DNA of 64,000 bases. It comes from Hippopus hippopus (taxonomy: Eukaryota > Mollusca > Bivalvia > Cardiida > Cardiidae). Position 1 is the first letter of the stretch, and every line of letters starts with the position of its first letter. The translations under genes and the position numbers were made by a program. Below the pieces are notes generated by a model. The model was given only the letters and a program-made list of their open reading frames with translations. It was not told the origin of the DNA and did no database searches. The DNA lies in assembly GCA_946811185.2 (NCBI GenBank), contig OX328104.1:50328505-50392504 (forward strand). Reading direction: 5' to 3'. Of this stretch, positions 41,437 through 53,756 are shown piece by piece.

Positions 41437-41692
41437 AACCATGCTCTGTGAAAAGGGGGTTTAATGCATCTGCGAAATGTATCGACCAGGTAAGCCTGCG
41501 CAGTCCGCGCAGGCTGACCTGAGAAAACACTTTTTACTATCTGTTAATTTTTTTAAAGGACCGGTCTACCTTATGATTCAGTTGGTTGTGCGCTAAATTG
41601 GATTTTATGGATCCATACTTATCGAATGACTTAATTGGTGTACCGCATCAAGGAGATGCTTTAACCTCCCTTTTGCCAGAGTATGCCTCATG
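41437..41692 (+). mobile_element. Family A MITE, copy 9
   Basis: CCATGCTCTGTGAAAAGGGG to TTGCCAGAGTATGCCTCATG; perfect 8-bp core CCTGCGCAGTCCGCGCAGG. Confidence 0.85.

Positions 41693-41734
41693 TACTAAAG
41701 CTATTTCAATTTTCAACGACCGTATACATGTACC

Positions 41735-41961
41735 TAACCCTTTCTCAAACAATCCTTGGTTTTCACGGCCCTGAAAAAGAAACCTTTTAAAAACATCGTG
41801 GGAAAAGGAGAAAATGCTGGTAACCAGCATTTTCTCCTTTTCCCACAATGTTTTCTATCCTCCCAGAACAAATTTCAATTTTTGAGTCACATTAATTTTG
41901 TCATCTACGAATGCTTTCAATTTGGACCAGTCTGAAATTTTGTCGTTTGGTAAAGAGTTAA
41735..41961. mobile_element. Family D MITE, nearly full length
   Basis: TAACCCTTTCTCAAACAA to TTGTCGTTTGGTAAAGAGTTAA; perfect inner hairpin. Confidence 0.88.

Positions 41962-42245
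41962 AATGGATCTCTTTTTTTTTAAAAAAATTGCTATATATGG
42001 CGATATTAGCTATTTCTATACAGTTTAAAATTTTGGTCCGCATTCACTTTGTCGTCTGTAGATGTTTAAACTTTTGTCGTCTATTATAAAGATAAGCCAG
42101 TCAGGCAGAAAAAAGCAGCATTTTACCGTTTCTACGTAATTTTGGTAAGATGTGCTTGTCTGGGCATTTTTTATGTTATCTCTATCCGTAACTTTCACTG
42201 TGTGAAACGTTACATGGGTACTGTTAGAACCAATTTGTGATGTTT

Positions 42246-42370
42246 AAATTTTCACCTCGTACAGACGGTATTCTATTCCCGCCCGTAGGCACCTTTACAA
42301 ACATCGTAACAAAAGGAGAAATTGCTCGTGACGAGCAATTTCTCTCTTTGCCACAATATTTTTACATGTA
42246..42370. mobile_element. Family D hairpin, variant
   Basis: AAAGGAGAAATTGCTCGTGACGAGCAATTTCTC palindrome with a changed tip. Confidence 0.65.

Positions 42371-42548
42371 CCTGTTCATTGACACTAATTATCAGTATTT
42401 TCTTTACTTTGATGTTTTTAAAGCTGTTTACAGATTTAATTTTGGGGTCAATAAGTTAACTATCGTATCTTTTAATCTCTTATCCGGTTATGATACGTAA
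42501 CTTAATACATAATTGATTATTCTGTTTTTGTAACAAGCATATCCATAT

Positions 42549-42811
42549 ATGGCTTGCAACACGCGAAAAGGGGCGTTTAGACATTTGCGTAAAGTGTCGT
42601 CTGGGATCAGCCTGAGCAGTCCGCGCAGGCTAACCCGAGACGGCACTTTACGACTACATTAGATTTTGTTCTATAGTACACTTGCGCAAAACAGAAAATT
42701 ACATAAAAACGGAAAGTGTCGTTTCGGATTAGCCTGTGCGGACTGCGCAGGCTGATCCGAGACGACAGTTTACGCAAATGTCCGAATGCCCCTTTTCGCG
42801 TGTTGCAAGCG
42549..42811. mobile_element. Family B MITE, copy 4
   Basis: GGCTTGCAACACGCGAAAAG to GCGTGTTGCAAGC; four bases before a family A copy. Confidence 0.85.

Positions 42812-42815
42812 ATAT

Positions 42816-43075
42816 ATGTGCTCTGTGAAAAGTGGGATTAAAGCATCTGCAAAAAGTATCGAACCATGTCTGCCTGGGCAGTTCGGGCAGGCTGACATAG
42901 AACGAAATTTTTTGCCATTATTAAATTTTCTTTTTGTGCAAGGACCATGCTACCTCATGATTCAGTCGGTTGTTAGACAGACAGGATTCTGCGATAAATA
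43001 ATTATGTGATGACTTGCTTGGTATAATGGATTACGGAGGTACATTAAAATCCCTTTTGTCAGAGAGCGACCCACA
42816..43075 (+). mobile_element. Family A MITE, copy 10
   Basis: TGTGCTCTGTGAAAAGTGGG, GATTCAGTCGGTTGTTAGAC and TGACTTGCTTGGTATAATGG. Confidence 0.8.

Positions 43076-43239
43076 TAAAACTGTTACCTCATGTCTAGTG
43101 CTTCAAGCTTTTTGATTATGATTAATAAAGCATTGATTGAAAATTACCTATCATTTTATCGTTTTGCTAAGTCATTGCGTCTTCAGAGAACCGAAATAAA
43201 CACTTAACGTCTGAGTAATGCTTCCATCATTCTGTCTTT

Positions 43240-43319
43240 CGTCGTATCTTTTCTTTCTTTCTTTCTTTCTTTTTTTTTTTTTTCTTTCTTTCTTTCCTCC
43301 TTTGTTTCTTTGTTACTTC

Positions 43320-43354
<35 letters not shown>

Positions 43355-43552
43355 ACTTTCTTTCTTTCTTTCTTACTTTCTTTCTTTCTTTTTTTCCTTC
43401 CTTCCTTTCTTTCATTCTTTCTTCCTTTTTTTCTTTCTTTCTTTCTTTCTTTCTTTTTTCCTTCTTTCTTTTCTTTCTTTCTTTCTTTCTTTCTTTCTTT
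43501 TTTTCCTTTCTTTTTTTTCTTTCTTTCTTTCTTTCTTTTCTCCTTTCCTCAT
43240..43552. repeat. TTTC/CTTT polypyrimidine microsatellite, about 310 bp
   Basis: Near-pure T/C on the plus strand with CTTT as basic unit, interrupted by T-runs and CCTT variants. The Phe/Ser frames across it are translation artefacts. Confidence 0.95.

Positions 43553-43909
43553 TTCTGTCCTTTGCTGGCACTATAGTATCACTAGAGTTATTGAATAATG
43601 ATAATTAGCAAGTGGTAAATTATTATCTCTGTTACAAATAGAATTCATAAGTTTTTCTTTATTGGAGATTATGTTTACTTCTTTTCTTTTTTTCAAAACA
43701 TTAGAATGATCACATAATAAAATTCATATATTTATCTGTCTGTAAGATAATATCATCATTCAATACCTCTTTGCAATATTCTTATCCAAGTTTTGAATAG
43801 AATATGACAAATAGCCCGTCAGCTCAAATTCCATTTGCAAACATTTTTGCAAAAAAATGTCAGTCTATTCGTAAAATGCATTGCAATGAGATCCTTACCA
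43901 ATCGATCCA
43553..43909. other. No gene recognised
   Basis: AT-rich spacer. Confidence 0.5.

Positions 43910-44097
43910 GTCCCTTTAGGGAAACATTGTGGGGGGAAAAAAAACGAGCCTTTTTTACATTGCTTACCAAAATGTTCTTATTTTCGTGCAATATTTTCTT
44001 TTCTTATTGGCGCATCCCAACTTCTGGACTCCAGCTACTTTGTCGTCCGTAAAAGTTTTCGATTTGGAACCGTCTAATGCATTGTTATCTCGTAGTG
43910..44097. mobile_element. Family D MITE, very decayed
   Basis: GGGAAACATTGTGGGG and ACTTTGTCGTCCGTAAAAG. Confidence 0.5.

Positions 44098-44312
44098 TTA
44101 ACCCTTTACATGGAGAGAAGTTTAGACTTGTCCAGATTGAAATCATTTGCAGCTGAACTAAAATGATTAGGGTTGTCTTTGAAAGGATAAAGAAAATATT
44201 GTTGGAAAGAAAGAAAATGCCAGTGACTAGCATCTCCTTCCCCACAATGCTTTCTAAAGCGGTCTGTCTTAGGATCGTTAAAACTCCGAATTGTTCGTCA
44301 AAGTTCTAACCC
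44098..44312. mobile_element. Family D MITE
   Basis: GTTAACCCTTTACATGGAGA, AGACTTGTCCAGATTGAAAT and AGGATCGTTAAAACTCCGAA. Confidence 0.75.

Positions 44313-44319
44313 CTAACCA

Positions 44320-44527
44320 GCTTAATAAAAGTTAAACAAAACTTTCAAGCCAACATTAAAATCCTTAATGTTATTATGTTATTATTTCAAATTTCATTTT
44401 GGGTGAAAAACTATATCCTCATCGGATAGTGTAGATCCAAGATCAGACTGCACGTTATGTGCAGTCTGATCTTGATCCACACTGTCCGCAAATGGTCTTT
44501 GAGTCGCGCTTAGATTCCTAATGGTTA
44320..44527. mobile_element. Family C MITE (subtype 1)
   Basis: CTGCACGTTATGTGCAG hairpin tip; right end CGCTTAGATTCCTAATGGTTAA. Confidence 0.8.

Positions 44528-44962
44528 AATCACAAAGCTGGCCATACCGACCGTCTATCGGAAAAAAGAAGTTCGCCGAGGTGTTCCAAGTTGCTCTGAA
44601 CATTTCGTATTTGGTTGCCCGCTAACAGTATGTGCTAACTTGTTTCAAAATAAAGTTCTGGATAACTTTTTGATATACTTTTGACCACTTTGAATGTCAA
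44701 AATGATGCTAAAATTGTGTGTTTGTGTTTTAGTATTGGATATTTGTGCTTTCTTGGGCCTTCCCTATGGTATGTTACAATTATTTTTCTTTTAATATTCT
44801 AGATCTATGTAAACTTTTCGATAGCGAACTTAACACCTTTATCTTTAGGTATATAAACACAATTCCGTTAAGAATTATATTTGATCTATCGAAAATTACT
44901 ATAAGTGACAAAAAGAGCCTATTAAATCTTTCCTTGCCAAAGACAACAGAAACATGTTTGTG
44528..44962. other. No gene recognised
   Basis: Spacer. Confidence 0.5.

Positions 44963-45026
44963 GACACTGTAGATCAAGATCAGACTGCAGAGGGCGTGTA
45001 GTCTGATATCTGATCCTCACTGTATA
44963..45026. mobile_element. Family C hairpin
   Basis: ACTGTAGATCAAGATCAGAC and GTAGTCTGATATCTGATCC. Confidence 0.65.

Positions 45027-45160
45027 ATTCTAGATTATGACCAAACTGTCTCTTCATATTGAAGCGAAACAGTATTTAAAGCCTTTAGGGAAGTTGTTTA
45101 TTTATTTGGTAGTGAGAGATTGAATATGGGAAACATTGTTGAAGAAGGAGAAACTGTTTG

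Positions 45161-45388
45161 TTAACTCTTTACCAAACGACAAAATTTTAGACCTGTCGAA
45201 ATTGAAAGCATTTGCAGACGACAAAATAAACATGACTCAAAAATTGAAACTTGACTTTGGAAGAGTAGAAAACATTGTGGGAAAAGGAGAAAATGCTAGT
45301 TACAGCATTTTCTTCTTTTCCCACAATGTTTTCAGAAGGCTTCTTCCTGAGGGTCGTTAAAATCAGGGGTTGTTTGGTAAAGGGTTAA
45161..45388. mobile_element. Family D MITE, full length with TTAA ends
   Basis: TTAACTCTTTACCAAACGAC to TTGTTTGGTAAAGGGTTAA; a D-type fragment (AAACATTGTTGAAGAAGG) lies just before it. Confidence 0.88.

Positions 45389-45525
45389 ATATATTGACTG
45401 CTAGAATCTGTATTTTAGAAAACGATTTTTTGTTTATCAAACATGAATGAAATAACCCGAGCAAATAAATTGGCTTTAAGCTTTCTGCCGACAGTATAGG
45501 CATAGATCACAATCAGGCTTAGTAG

Positions 45526-45526
45526 A

Positions 45527-45565
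<39 letters not shown>

Positions 45566-45600
45566 CTACTACTACTACTACTACTACAACAACAACAAAA
45526..45600. repeat. CAA / CTA trinucleotide microsatellite
   Basis: AACAAC array turning into ACTACT and back to ACAACA. Confidence 0.95.

Positions 45601-46030
45601 TTGTTTACGGTCATCTTTTTTGTTAACAGGGCAAACTTATATCTAAACCAAACTATACAGTATTTTCATTACCTTTAACAATTATAGGTTCATAAAATCT
45701 GTTTTTGTATAACAACCCACTGTATCATGAAGTACTCTGGTCCTTTGACATGCAGAAAATTGTCCAGTAGCGAAAGGTTTCGGCTCCGTACATCATGATA
45801 AAGGAGAAAAACTGATACCGAGTATTGCCACTTTTTTACACAATGTTTTTTTAGCCTTTCACAGTAAAATCGCATCATTTGAGTCTTATGAAATGTGTCG
45901 TTTGAAAATACAATGTACTTTCATCGGGTACGTGGGAAGAGGGTCGGTCTCTAATATCAGAAGTGGACATGTTCGAATCCCGTACTTAGAGGCATTTCTC
46001 CCTTCCCCACAGTGTTTTCAAAAACATTTC
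45601..46030. other. Spacer with traces of family A and a SINE head
   Basis: TCCTTTGACATGCAGAAAATTG (45738) is a family A scrap; GTGGGAAGAGGGTCGGTC and GTTCGAATCCCGTAC (45928-45986) are an A/B box pair. Confidence 0.45.

Positions 46031-46135
46031 TTGATGGGATATAACTCTTTACATTTTTTTATTATTTTCCCAAAATGTTTTCAAGACCTTTTTCTCAGGG
46101 TCTTTAATAGTCGGGAAATGTGCGGTAAAAGGTTA
46031..46135. mobile_element. Family D MITE right end
   Basis: CAAAATGTTTTCAAGACC, TCTCAGGGTCTTTAA and GTGCGGTAAAAGGTTAA. Confidence 0.65.

Positions 46136-46186
46136 AAGAATGGAATTGTATGCTACAGAGTTTTGACATTTATAGTTGCTCACTCA

Positions 46187-46393
46187 ACCCTTAGGCTATT
46201 AAGCGCTACTCACTGACCTTTTGCGGACAGAGTAGATCAAGATCAGACTGCACAAAACGTGCAGTCTGATCTTTGATCTACACTATCCGATAAAGACATG
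46301 TTTTGCTCCCCAAAATACCTTTGAAATAACAAAATTTGGGTTTTTACAATCGGCTTAAAAGCTTCATTTCAGTTATTTAGCAGGATACAGCTT
46187..46393. mobile_element. Family C MITE (subtype 1), full length
   Basis: AACCCTTAGGCTATTAAGCG to TTATTTAGCAGGATACAG; hairpin GATCAGACTGCACAAAACGT. Confidence 0.85.

Positions 46394-46529
46394 AAACTTT
46401 TGAAAGCAATACAGATTTGTAGGTAGTGAGAAAGCTTCCAGTGGCTTGAAGATAAAAGTGGTAATGATAGAATGATTGAAGAAAACATCGGCATTCACGT
46501 TCTGGGTCCGTATCCTTTAATCAATCATT

Positions 46530-46680
46530 AGAACATTCTTAGTCTTATTCTCAAGGATTTTCTAAACTTTAAAAGTAAGACAATTTCTGATTGGCTAACC
46601 AAATGGTGTAGCCAATCAAAATTTATGTTACTTTCTAAATCTAGAATAAGACTAAGAATGAAGCTAAGAATGCATGAATG
46530..46680. mobile_element. Family H palindromic MITE, copy 2
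   Basis: ACATTCTTAGTCTTATTCTC and AGAATAAGACTAAGAATG; AGCCAATCAAAATTT inside. Confidence 0.75.

Positions 46681-46749
46681 GTGAATATTGACCCTGAAGC
46701 ACTGTCCGCATTTTAACAGATTAAAGAAGGGTTTGGTGCTTTGGTGGTT

Positions 46750-46958
46750 AACCTTTTCGGCACCATAGGTGAAAACAGTGACTTTTGCGGACGGCATAGA
46801 TCAAGATCAGACTGCACAAAACGTGCAGTCTGATCTTAGATCTATACCGTCCGCTTGTGTAGTTAAGCCTCTACAATAAAAATCTTTGTAAGTTTCAATG
46901 GATTGTATTTAGAGCCGTCGAAAGAGGTCGAGTTTATTTATTTGGCGCTAAAAGAGTT
46750..46958. mobile_element. Family C MITE (subtype 2), full length
   Basis: TTAACCTTTTCGGCACCATA to TTTGGCGCTAAAAGAGTTA; inverted relative to 32968-33183. Confidence 0.85.

Positions 46959-47094
46959 AGTGACAGAGTAAATGACATTGGGGCCACTCGGTGCGCTTTT
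47001 GCGGACGGTGTAGTTTAAGGTCTATTCGCTAAGAACATCCTTTTAATTTATTTATCAGCGTAACTCTGTCACTGGCAGTGATATCTTCAGTATC

Positions 47095-47162
47095 TTTTGC
47101 GGATGGTGTAGACCAAGATAAACTTTACCATGCAGTCTGATATAAGATATACACTATCGGGT
47095..47162. mobile_element. Family C hairpin, decayed
   Basis: GCGGATGGTGTAGACCAAGA and ATGCAGTCTGATATAAGAT. Confidence 0.6.

Positions 47163-47251
47163 ACCTTATGCTAAGGTATGATCAAGTTTATCTTCAGCTT
47201 GCAGCGGAAATTACTTTTAGACCCTGTAAACAAGTCTAAGGGTAGTTAAAA

Positions 47252-47953
47252 AAGCATGGCATAAATACAATACTTTTTTTCGGTGAAAGATCGAAATTTA
47301 TTTCAATTCGTGGCATCGTCGGTAATATTTCATGAGTGGCGCAGATTTGCCGACGATGTTCACTCGATGAAATAAATTCCGATCTTTCACCGAAAAAAAG
47401 TATTGTATTTATGCCATGCTTTTAATCCATTTTTTGTCGGGACTTTCGTCAAAATCCAGTACAGTTGTTTTCGGTGAAAGATCGAAATTTATTTCATCTC
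47501 GTGGCATCGTCGGTAATGTTTTAATGAGTGGCGCAGATTTACCGACGATGTTCACTCGATGAAATAAATTTCGATCTTTCACCGAAAAAAAAATATTGTA
47601 TTTATGCCATGCTTTTAATCCATTGTTTTGTCGGGACTTTCGTCAAAATCCAGTACAGTTGTTTTCGGTAATTCCCCGTGGCAAACCCCCTCCCCTCCAC
47701 ATAAGAACGCAATACAACATTACGTAAAGCGCGAAAAATGTAGGGTACATGCGCAAACATTACGTCAATCCCTATGGTTGAATGGCGCGCGCTGTTTACC
47801 TAAGTAACTAGTGCGCGGGAACTACTGTTTTCGCCTTCAATTGAAGACTTAGAAAATATGAAATCAGTATTATTTTTACTGGTCCTTACCATGAAATATC
47901 AAACCATAACCCACCGTTATTTCTCGATACACTACCGAAAAGCATGAAATAAG
47252..47953. mobile_element. Family F element carrying two tandem long palindromes
   Basis: A palindrome at 47252-47424 pairs AGCATGGCATAAATACAATA and CGGTGAAAGATCG with their complements around CGTCGG(C/T)AAAT. 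The inner part recurs at 47472-47592, offset 191 bp. After GTCGGGACTTTCGTCAAAAT the family F body (GGTAATTCCCCGTGGC, CATAAGAACGCAATAC, CCGAAAAGCATGAAATA) runs to 47953. Confidence 0.8.

Positions 47954-49772
47954 GATGTTTATTAAAAGTCTAGAAAATTGTTACAAAGTGAGCCTCCGGC
48001 TACCTAAATAACATTTTTGAGGACACAGTTAATAAAAAGTCAACACATGTCAGATTCTTTTTATCACATAATGAAAACTGAATTACAGGTCAGCATAGGA
48101 AAACCGTACATGCACACCAAGTAATTTCAATGAAGAAAACTCGATTCACTTCTCTGAAAAAGTATGAAATGACGTTACACAAAGCTTATCCTAAACTTGA
48201 ATAAGATAAGAAAACTCGTAGTGGGTATATTACACTGAAAACAAAGGTTGTTTAATAAAAAAATATTATCTTATAAAGTGCAACGTGGCTCCTAGGACGT
48301 GAATTTTGAAATCTTGATATTTTTAGCTAAGAACTCGACCGATAATCTGTCTACTCGAAAGGAACTCGGTAGGTTTTGATAAAATAAGTTGCGTATGTTT
48401 TTTTTCTGTGATTGTTTAATCCACATGAAATAGGACACGTTATGGTTTTGAACGTCAGTCGTCTTTGTGCATAAAGTCAAAGAATACGTACTTGGTCAGC
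48501 CGAAGATACCGTGCGAAACGCAATGACACCTCTCGACGCTTTATTTCATGTGTAAACCTAGTATAGTTCTGTACTGGAACAAAGGCACTATAGGAGTCAC
48601 ACATTGTGATTTATAATGCCAATGTTTACAAAAAAAAAACAAACTTTATCGACAAGTAGGGTTCATTAACAGCATCAGAAAAAGAACCCCATACAATAAT
48701 AGAAAATCAATCAGCCGAACTGAATGTAGTCATTTATAACTAGGCCAATATGGATATAACTTATCATCGCTGTATTTCAGTTCTTGAAACAGAGCATATT
48801 CGTAGACCGTAACACTTCATTCACAAGTCTATTAAACAATGATGCTCCTAGTTTCAATTTGCTGCTAGCATACTTAAAAAGCAAGAACCGGAAACACGTG
48901 TATTTTCGGTCTATCCACACCAAACCGATTTTCCATTTAACCGTTCCTCTGGTTCTTCTTTTCTTGTTCGTAACAGTAATTTCGACTTTCGTCACAACAT
49001 TTTCCAATTTACATCTTCATGTTTTGTATATAAATCGTATTTGTATCACTTTAACAACACTGATATAGATATTAGATTTCGGTACCTATCTCACGCTTGC
49101 GTGTAAATGTGCCTGTTACTCCTCTGAACAAGTCGCAGCAGATGACCAAAAACGTCGTTGTAAGAAGACAGGAAACCCACATTGAATAAGGTTTAATTCA
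49201 TAAAAGATCTGACATGAGTTGGCGTCAGAGATAAAATTTTATCAAACGAATATAGGGAAAATGTTATTAAGCGAACACATTCACTTTTATGAAATGCGTA
49301 AATGACGGTAAAAATGACGTCACACAATTGTGATATCAAACGTGTATAAGATAAGAAAATTCGTAATGGGTATATTTCACTGAAAACAAGGGAGGTTATG
49401 TGATAAATAAATATACTGGAACTATGAAAAGAAAAATGAGAAGCGCTCGTAACGAGTCGCAGAAATTAAAAGTAGTCTAAATTGAAAATATTAGATGTAT
49501 CGGCCATACTTTTGTATACAAAAAAGAGGTACGAAAATTTCTTTCAGATGTTGAGTTGATAGTTTTCAGGAAAGAGGGGTGCTATATCTTTGGGAACTTT
49601 TTAGTGCTTGCGATCGCATAAATACGCACGATCTACAAGTAGGGGCATATTTTACTATGACCTTTCAACTGTAGAACTTCAGAGTTTGAAGAGGAATAGC
49701 AAATAAGTCAATGGCTCGTGACGTCCCTTTCTGTGTGTGTGGTTTTTTTGTCAAGGCCACAGGAAATACATG
47954..49772. other. Gene-free stretch with one direct repeat pair
   Basis: AAGATAAGAAAACTCGTAGT (48206) recurs as AAGATAAGAAAATTCGTAAT (49350), each followed by GGGTATAT and CACTGAAAACAA. 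A hydrophobic frame at 48784-49068 has no motif. Nothing else is seen. Confidence 0.5.

Positions 49773-50019
49773 TAAGCCATGCTTGTGCTAAAGGGGGTTT
49801 ATTAGATCTCCGTGAAGCACTATACAAAGCAAGTCATCATATAATTATGGATTCATAAAATGCATTATATCTAACAAGCAACTGAATCCTAAGGTAGAAT
49901 GTTCCTTGCAAAAACACTAAAAGCAAAAAGTTTTGACACAGAACAGCCTGCGCTGACTGGTCTGGGTCGACATTTTTTTCCAGATGCATTAAACCTTCTT
50001 TTCAGAGAGCATGACTCAT
49773..50019 (-). mobile_element. Family A MITE, copy 11
   Basis: TAAGCCATGCTTGTGC, AACAGCCTGCGCTGACTGG and TTCAGAGAGCATGACTCA. Confidence 0.8.

Positions 50020-50190
50020 TTCAGTAGAATAAATAGCAAATTTCCCGTTTTAACGCAAAGACCACAAGAACTCAACAATTGTGATCTTACTCTATTGTCA
50101 ATGTACCAATAAGTTACTGGTGTAACACCATATCCAGGAAACGACGAAACAAAGCTCGACTGTCGAACCTGTCGATTTTAAAGAGCGAAT

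Positions 50191-50262
50191 TTGCGGACAG
50201 TGCACACCAGGATCAGACGGCATAAAGCGTGCAGTCAGAGCACAGATATACTATGTCCGACA
50191..50262. mobile_element. Family C hairpin
   Basis: TGCGGACAGTGCACACCAGG and CGTGCAGTCAGAGCACAGAT. Confidence 0.6.

Positions 50263-50364
50263 CGGTGAGATTTTTTGAGATTCTTGAAAAAGACTTTGGC
50301 AATTTCAACGATTGGTGTTTAACTATTTGTTGGACATTTTCGATATGCTTTAGTACGTTGACCC

Positions 50365-50490
50365 TTTACACATGAGCCCTATATTTTATCGACCAAGGGA
50401 ATAGGCTTTTGCAAAACATTGTAGGAAAATGAGAAAATACTGGTAACAAGCATTTTCTGCTTTTCCATTGATTTTCTGTCTTTTTAAAGG
50365..50490. mobile_element. Family D hairpin
   Basis: AAACATTGTAGGAAAATGAG and ACAAGCATTTTCTGCTTTTCC. Confidence 0.65.

Positions 50491-50667
50491 CAGTTCAACT
50501 CAACTCAGCCCTATTCGGGTTTACGTCAGGAAATGAGTTCATTTTGAACAAGTGTTTGTGTCATTGGTTAAAGAGTTAAGGTTTAAGTTTCTGTAGCAGC
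50601 AGATGGTTATTGACGCCTGGTGGATTCTAAATTGTTTATTTGTCAATAATGACTCAGACTTGTATTA

Positions 50668-50930
50668 AGGCCTGCAACACGCGAAAAGGGGCATTCGGAC
50701 ATTTGCGTAAAGTGTCGTCTTGGATCAGCCTGCGCAGTCCGCGCAGGCTAATCCGAGACGGCACTTTACGACTACACTTGAATATGTCCAACAGTACACT
50801 TGCGCAAATCAGAAAATTACATAAAAACGGAAAGTGTCGTTCCGGATTAGGCTGCGCGGATTGCGCAGGCTGATCCGAAACGACACTTTACGCAATTGTC
50901 CGAATGCCCCTTTTTGCGTGTTGCAGGCCA
50668..50930. mobile_element. Family B MITE, copy 5
   Basis: GGCCTGCAACACGCGAAAAG to GCGTGTTGCAGGCC; arms almost perfect. Confidence 0.88.

Positions 50931-51239
50931 TATAGTATACACTTTTTTTTCTAAAGTTTTGATCAATTACTGTATTGGCAAACTATGGAGTCCTGAGCCT
51001 GCCATATAGAATTTCGCCTTATCGAAGTACGATATAGGAAGGATTATCGTATTGTGTCTGGTTCTAGAAAATATTAGTGTCAGCATGTTTAAAGAATTGT
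51101 CACAAGGCTTATTGGGAAGATAAGTACATGTATGTCGGATCTCATAAGTGTATGTTTTAGCTATAAGGACGATTACGTGGTAATCAGTTTTTGTTGCGTT
51201 TTCTAACGCGGAATTAACACATCACCACACATTTCGGTG
50931..51239. other. No gene recognised
   Basis: Spacer. Confidence 0.5.

Positions 51240-51425
51240 TTTTAACGACTTTGAGGGTGAAGGCTTTTGAGGATAATGTTGGAAAAGAAGAATACTACTG
51301 GTAACAGGCATTTTCTTCTTTTCCACAATGTTTTTCATTCTTTCAAATACTAGTCCCATATGAGACACATCTGATTTGATGTCTACAGAATCCCATCACT
51401 TTGGACAAGTCTAAGTTTTTCGCCG
51240..51425. mobile_element. Family D MITE
   Basis: GGATAATGTTGGAAAAGAAG, GGCATTTTCTTCTTTTCC and ACTTTGGACAAGTCTAAG. Confidence 0.7.

Positions 51426-52452
51426 TTTTTTGAAGTCAGATAATGTTGCATAAGAATATACTTCTGTTGTACACAGACACAACTTGTTTTAATACTGGAA
51501 GAAACAGATTTTTCCCAACATTCTTGGAATAATTTTTCGACAATATTCAGTTGTCCTTACCTTCAGATATCTCTCCTGTCTCATGTACTAGCGAGTTGAT
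51601 TGCATGTTTCGTTGTGCCTTGATATCTGCAGACCTAAGCCTGTACCCAAAAACCATTCTTAGAACGTCCTTAAAATAACAATAGCTGCCAAGAAAAAAGA
51701 CGGGTGATAAAATGCATTTCAATTTAAATCATTATCAGGATAAGTATGGAAATTATTGTGAAGATGACAACCTGTTATTGAACAGTCGCTAGCTGAGAAA
51801 TTAATTTAAAAACTAGATTAAAAGTTGCCAGGTCACTCGTCTTCTGTTTACTTTTTGCTTCATTTTAAAATACATTTTTTCTGCCAGCGACTAACATTTG
51901 AGCCGACCCCACATTAATAGATTGTTATCTTCACACTATCTTCCGTACTTTAAAATGGCATGTTTTAATGTAAATGCAAATAAACACCTACATTGTTTTT
52001 TTTTTTGCAGCTATTGGGCCTTTGACCCCATTCTGAAGCATTTTCAAATCTTCAAATGCTTTTTTCTGTCTGGCTGAACCAAATGACTGTTACTTTTAAT
52101 TGAAACATTTGAAATTTAGTATTAGGCTTAGAATGAAATTAATACTGGTTTGTGACAATGGGCCCTATAGTGTGTTCATGTACAAGCTTGTATTCACAGA
52201 ATGTTTTTTTTTTTTACAGTGTTTTGTACTGTGTAATCTTGGGTTGAAAGATCCATTTCTGCCCGTCGAATTTCCCAGTATTGATGATATTCAGCAAGGC
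52301 GGTCTTAATTCTTCTCTATAGTTATGGTTTTCGTTTGGTGGCAGCTACCAGCTTGGTAATAGCGTTGTTTGACATATTGGATGTAAAAACTCTGCGAAAG
52401 CGGTGATAGGTTCACTTGTAAAATGCTGTCGAAAGTGGAGTGAATCGCAAAA
51426..52452. other. No gene recognised
   Basis: AT-rich. A 73-residue frame at 52100-52321 has no motif; a faint family H trace lies near 51645 and 52060. Confidence 0.45.

Positions 52453-52710
52453 ATGAGCAATGCTCTTTGCAAAGGGGGCTTAATGCATCTTCAAAAAGTA
52501 TCGACTCAGGTTAGCCTGCGCAGTCCGCGCAGGCTGACCTGGGTCGAAATTTTTTGCTAATCGTCAAATTTCTGCACGTCAAAGGACCAGTCCACCTCAT
52601 GATTAAGTTGGTTGTTAGACGAAATGGGTTTTGTGATTTTGGATCCAGAGTTATGTGACGACTTGTTTGGTATGAATCACGCAGATGCATTTAACGCCCT
52701 TTTCCCAGAG
52453..52710 (+). mobile_element. Family A MITE, copy 12
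   Basis: TGAGCAATGCTCTTTGCAAA; perfect core CCTGCGCAGTCCGCGCAGG. Confidence 0.85.

Positions 52711-52775
52711 CGCATTTCAAGTACTTTCTCATTTAAGTGTACGGGTTTTGAAACGCGCACATTTACGCTTCCTTA

Positions 52776-52985
52776 ACCCTTATCCTCCTAAATAAGTGAA
52801 ATGAAACTTTTAAGCCGATAGTAAAAACCCAAATTTTGCTATTTCAAAGGTATATTTTATGGGGGGAAATATGTCCTTCTCGGACAGTGTAGATCGAAGA
52901 TCAGACTGCACGTTCTGTGCAGTCTGATCTTTATCTACACTGTCCGCAAAAGGTCAGTGAGTCGCGCTTAGCAGCCAAAGGGTTG
52776..52985. mobile_element. Family C MITE (subtype 1), full length
   Basis: TTAACCCTTATCCTCCTAAA to GCGCTTAGCAGCCAAAGGGTT; hairpin tip TGCACGTTCTGTGCA. Confidence 0.88.

Positions 52986-53465
52986 ATGTATTACAAAAGT
53001 ATCTAGCGTCTGTCAGCGGTAAACAGCATGATGATATATTACTTAAATGACACGTGTTGAGTCCATGCTGGTTTGCTTTGTCATTGTTGTAGGGGATCTC
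53101 GAGTTCCAGTATTAACGGCATAAATAACTTCAGCTCAAATTACAAACAAAAACTTATTGTATTTCGGACATAAATAGGGCTATAACATTAGACTTTGCAA
53201 CAGATGGGATATAAAAAAGTTTAACCACAGTACTGATGAAGGTTTATCTCTAAAGAAACTTGACCTTCTTTGATGGCTAAAAATAGGATCCAGTAAAACT
53301 CAAAAAGATTCTAATCTGAAAGATAGATCTAAATCCTAACAGCACGAGAGAAAAAAATCACAGACAAAAATTGTTAGACTGTAGAATGGTTCAGAATTTT
53401 GTAGGCTTTGTATGCATAGATAAATTACCGATATATGTAGTGTTAGGGATAAATATATGTACATT
52986..53465. other. No gene recognised
   Basis: Spacer. Confidence 0.5.

Positions 53466-53702
53466 ATTAGTTTTTCGGCTCGGAGCGACATGATTCGCCA
53501 CAGCCGTGAACAAGTTTCCAAGTTCCCTGCCACCTGACCGTACAACAAATTTATTATACTGCAAAGTTTTACCATTCCAACATGTATTCTGTGTTTTATG
53601 GTCTCTCGAATTGGGTACGCTGACGAAATAGAATTTCCTTTCTGAGTGCACGAATTCAATGGAAACTGACGTCACTGAGAACTGACACGTGTACAGGAAT
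53701 AT
53466..53702. mobile_element. Family G element, copy 2 (inverted to copy 1)
   Basis: GACATGATTCGCCACAGC, TTTTACCATTCCAACATGTA, ACGCTGACGAAATAGAATTT and CTGACGTCACTGAGAA. Confidence 0.8.

Positions 53703-53756
53703 ATGTTTGGGGAATACTATCCAATCAGATCGCGAAAATATTTTTGTTGTAATATG

Noticed and set aside
43218..43598. Phe/Ser/Leu-rich protein of 126 residues
   Set aside because: Translation of a CTTT microsatellite.
48784..49068. Membrane protein of 94 residues
   Set aside because: A hydrophobic stretch alone in AT-rich DNA; no family, splice or promoter signal.
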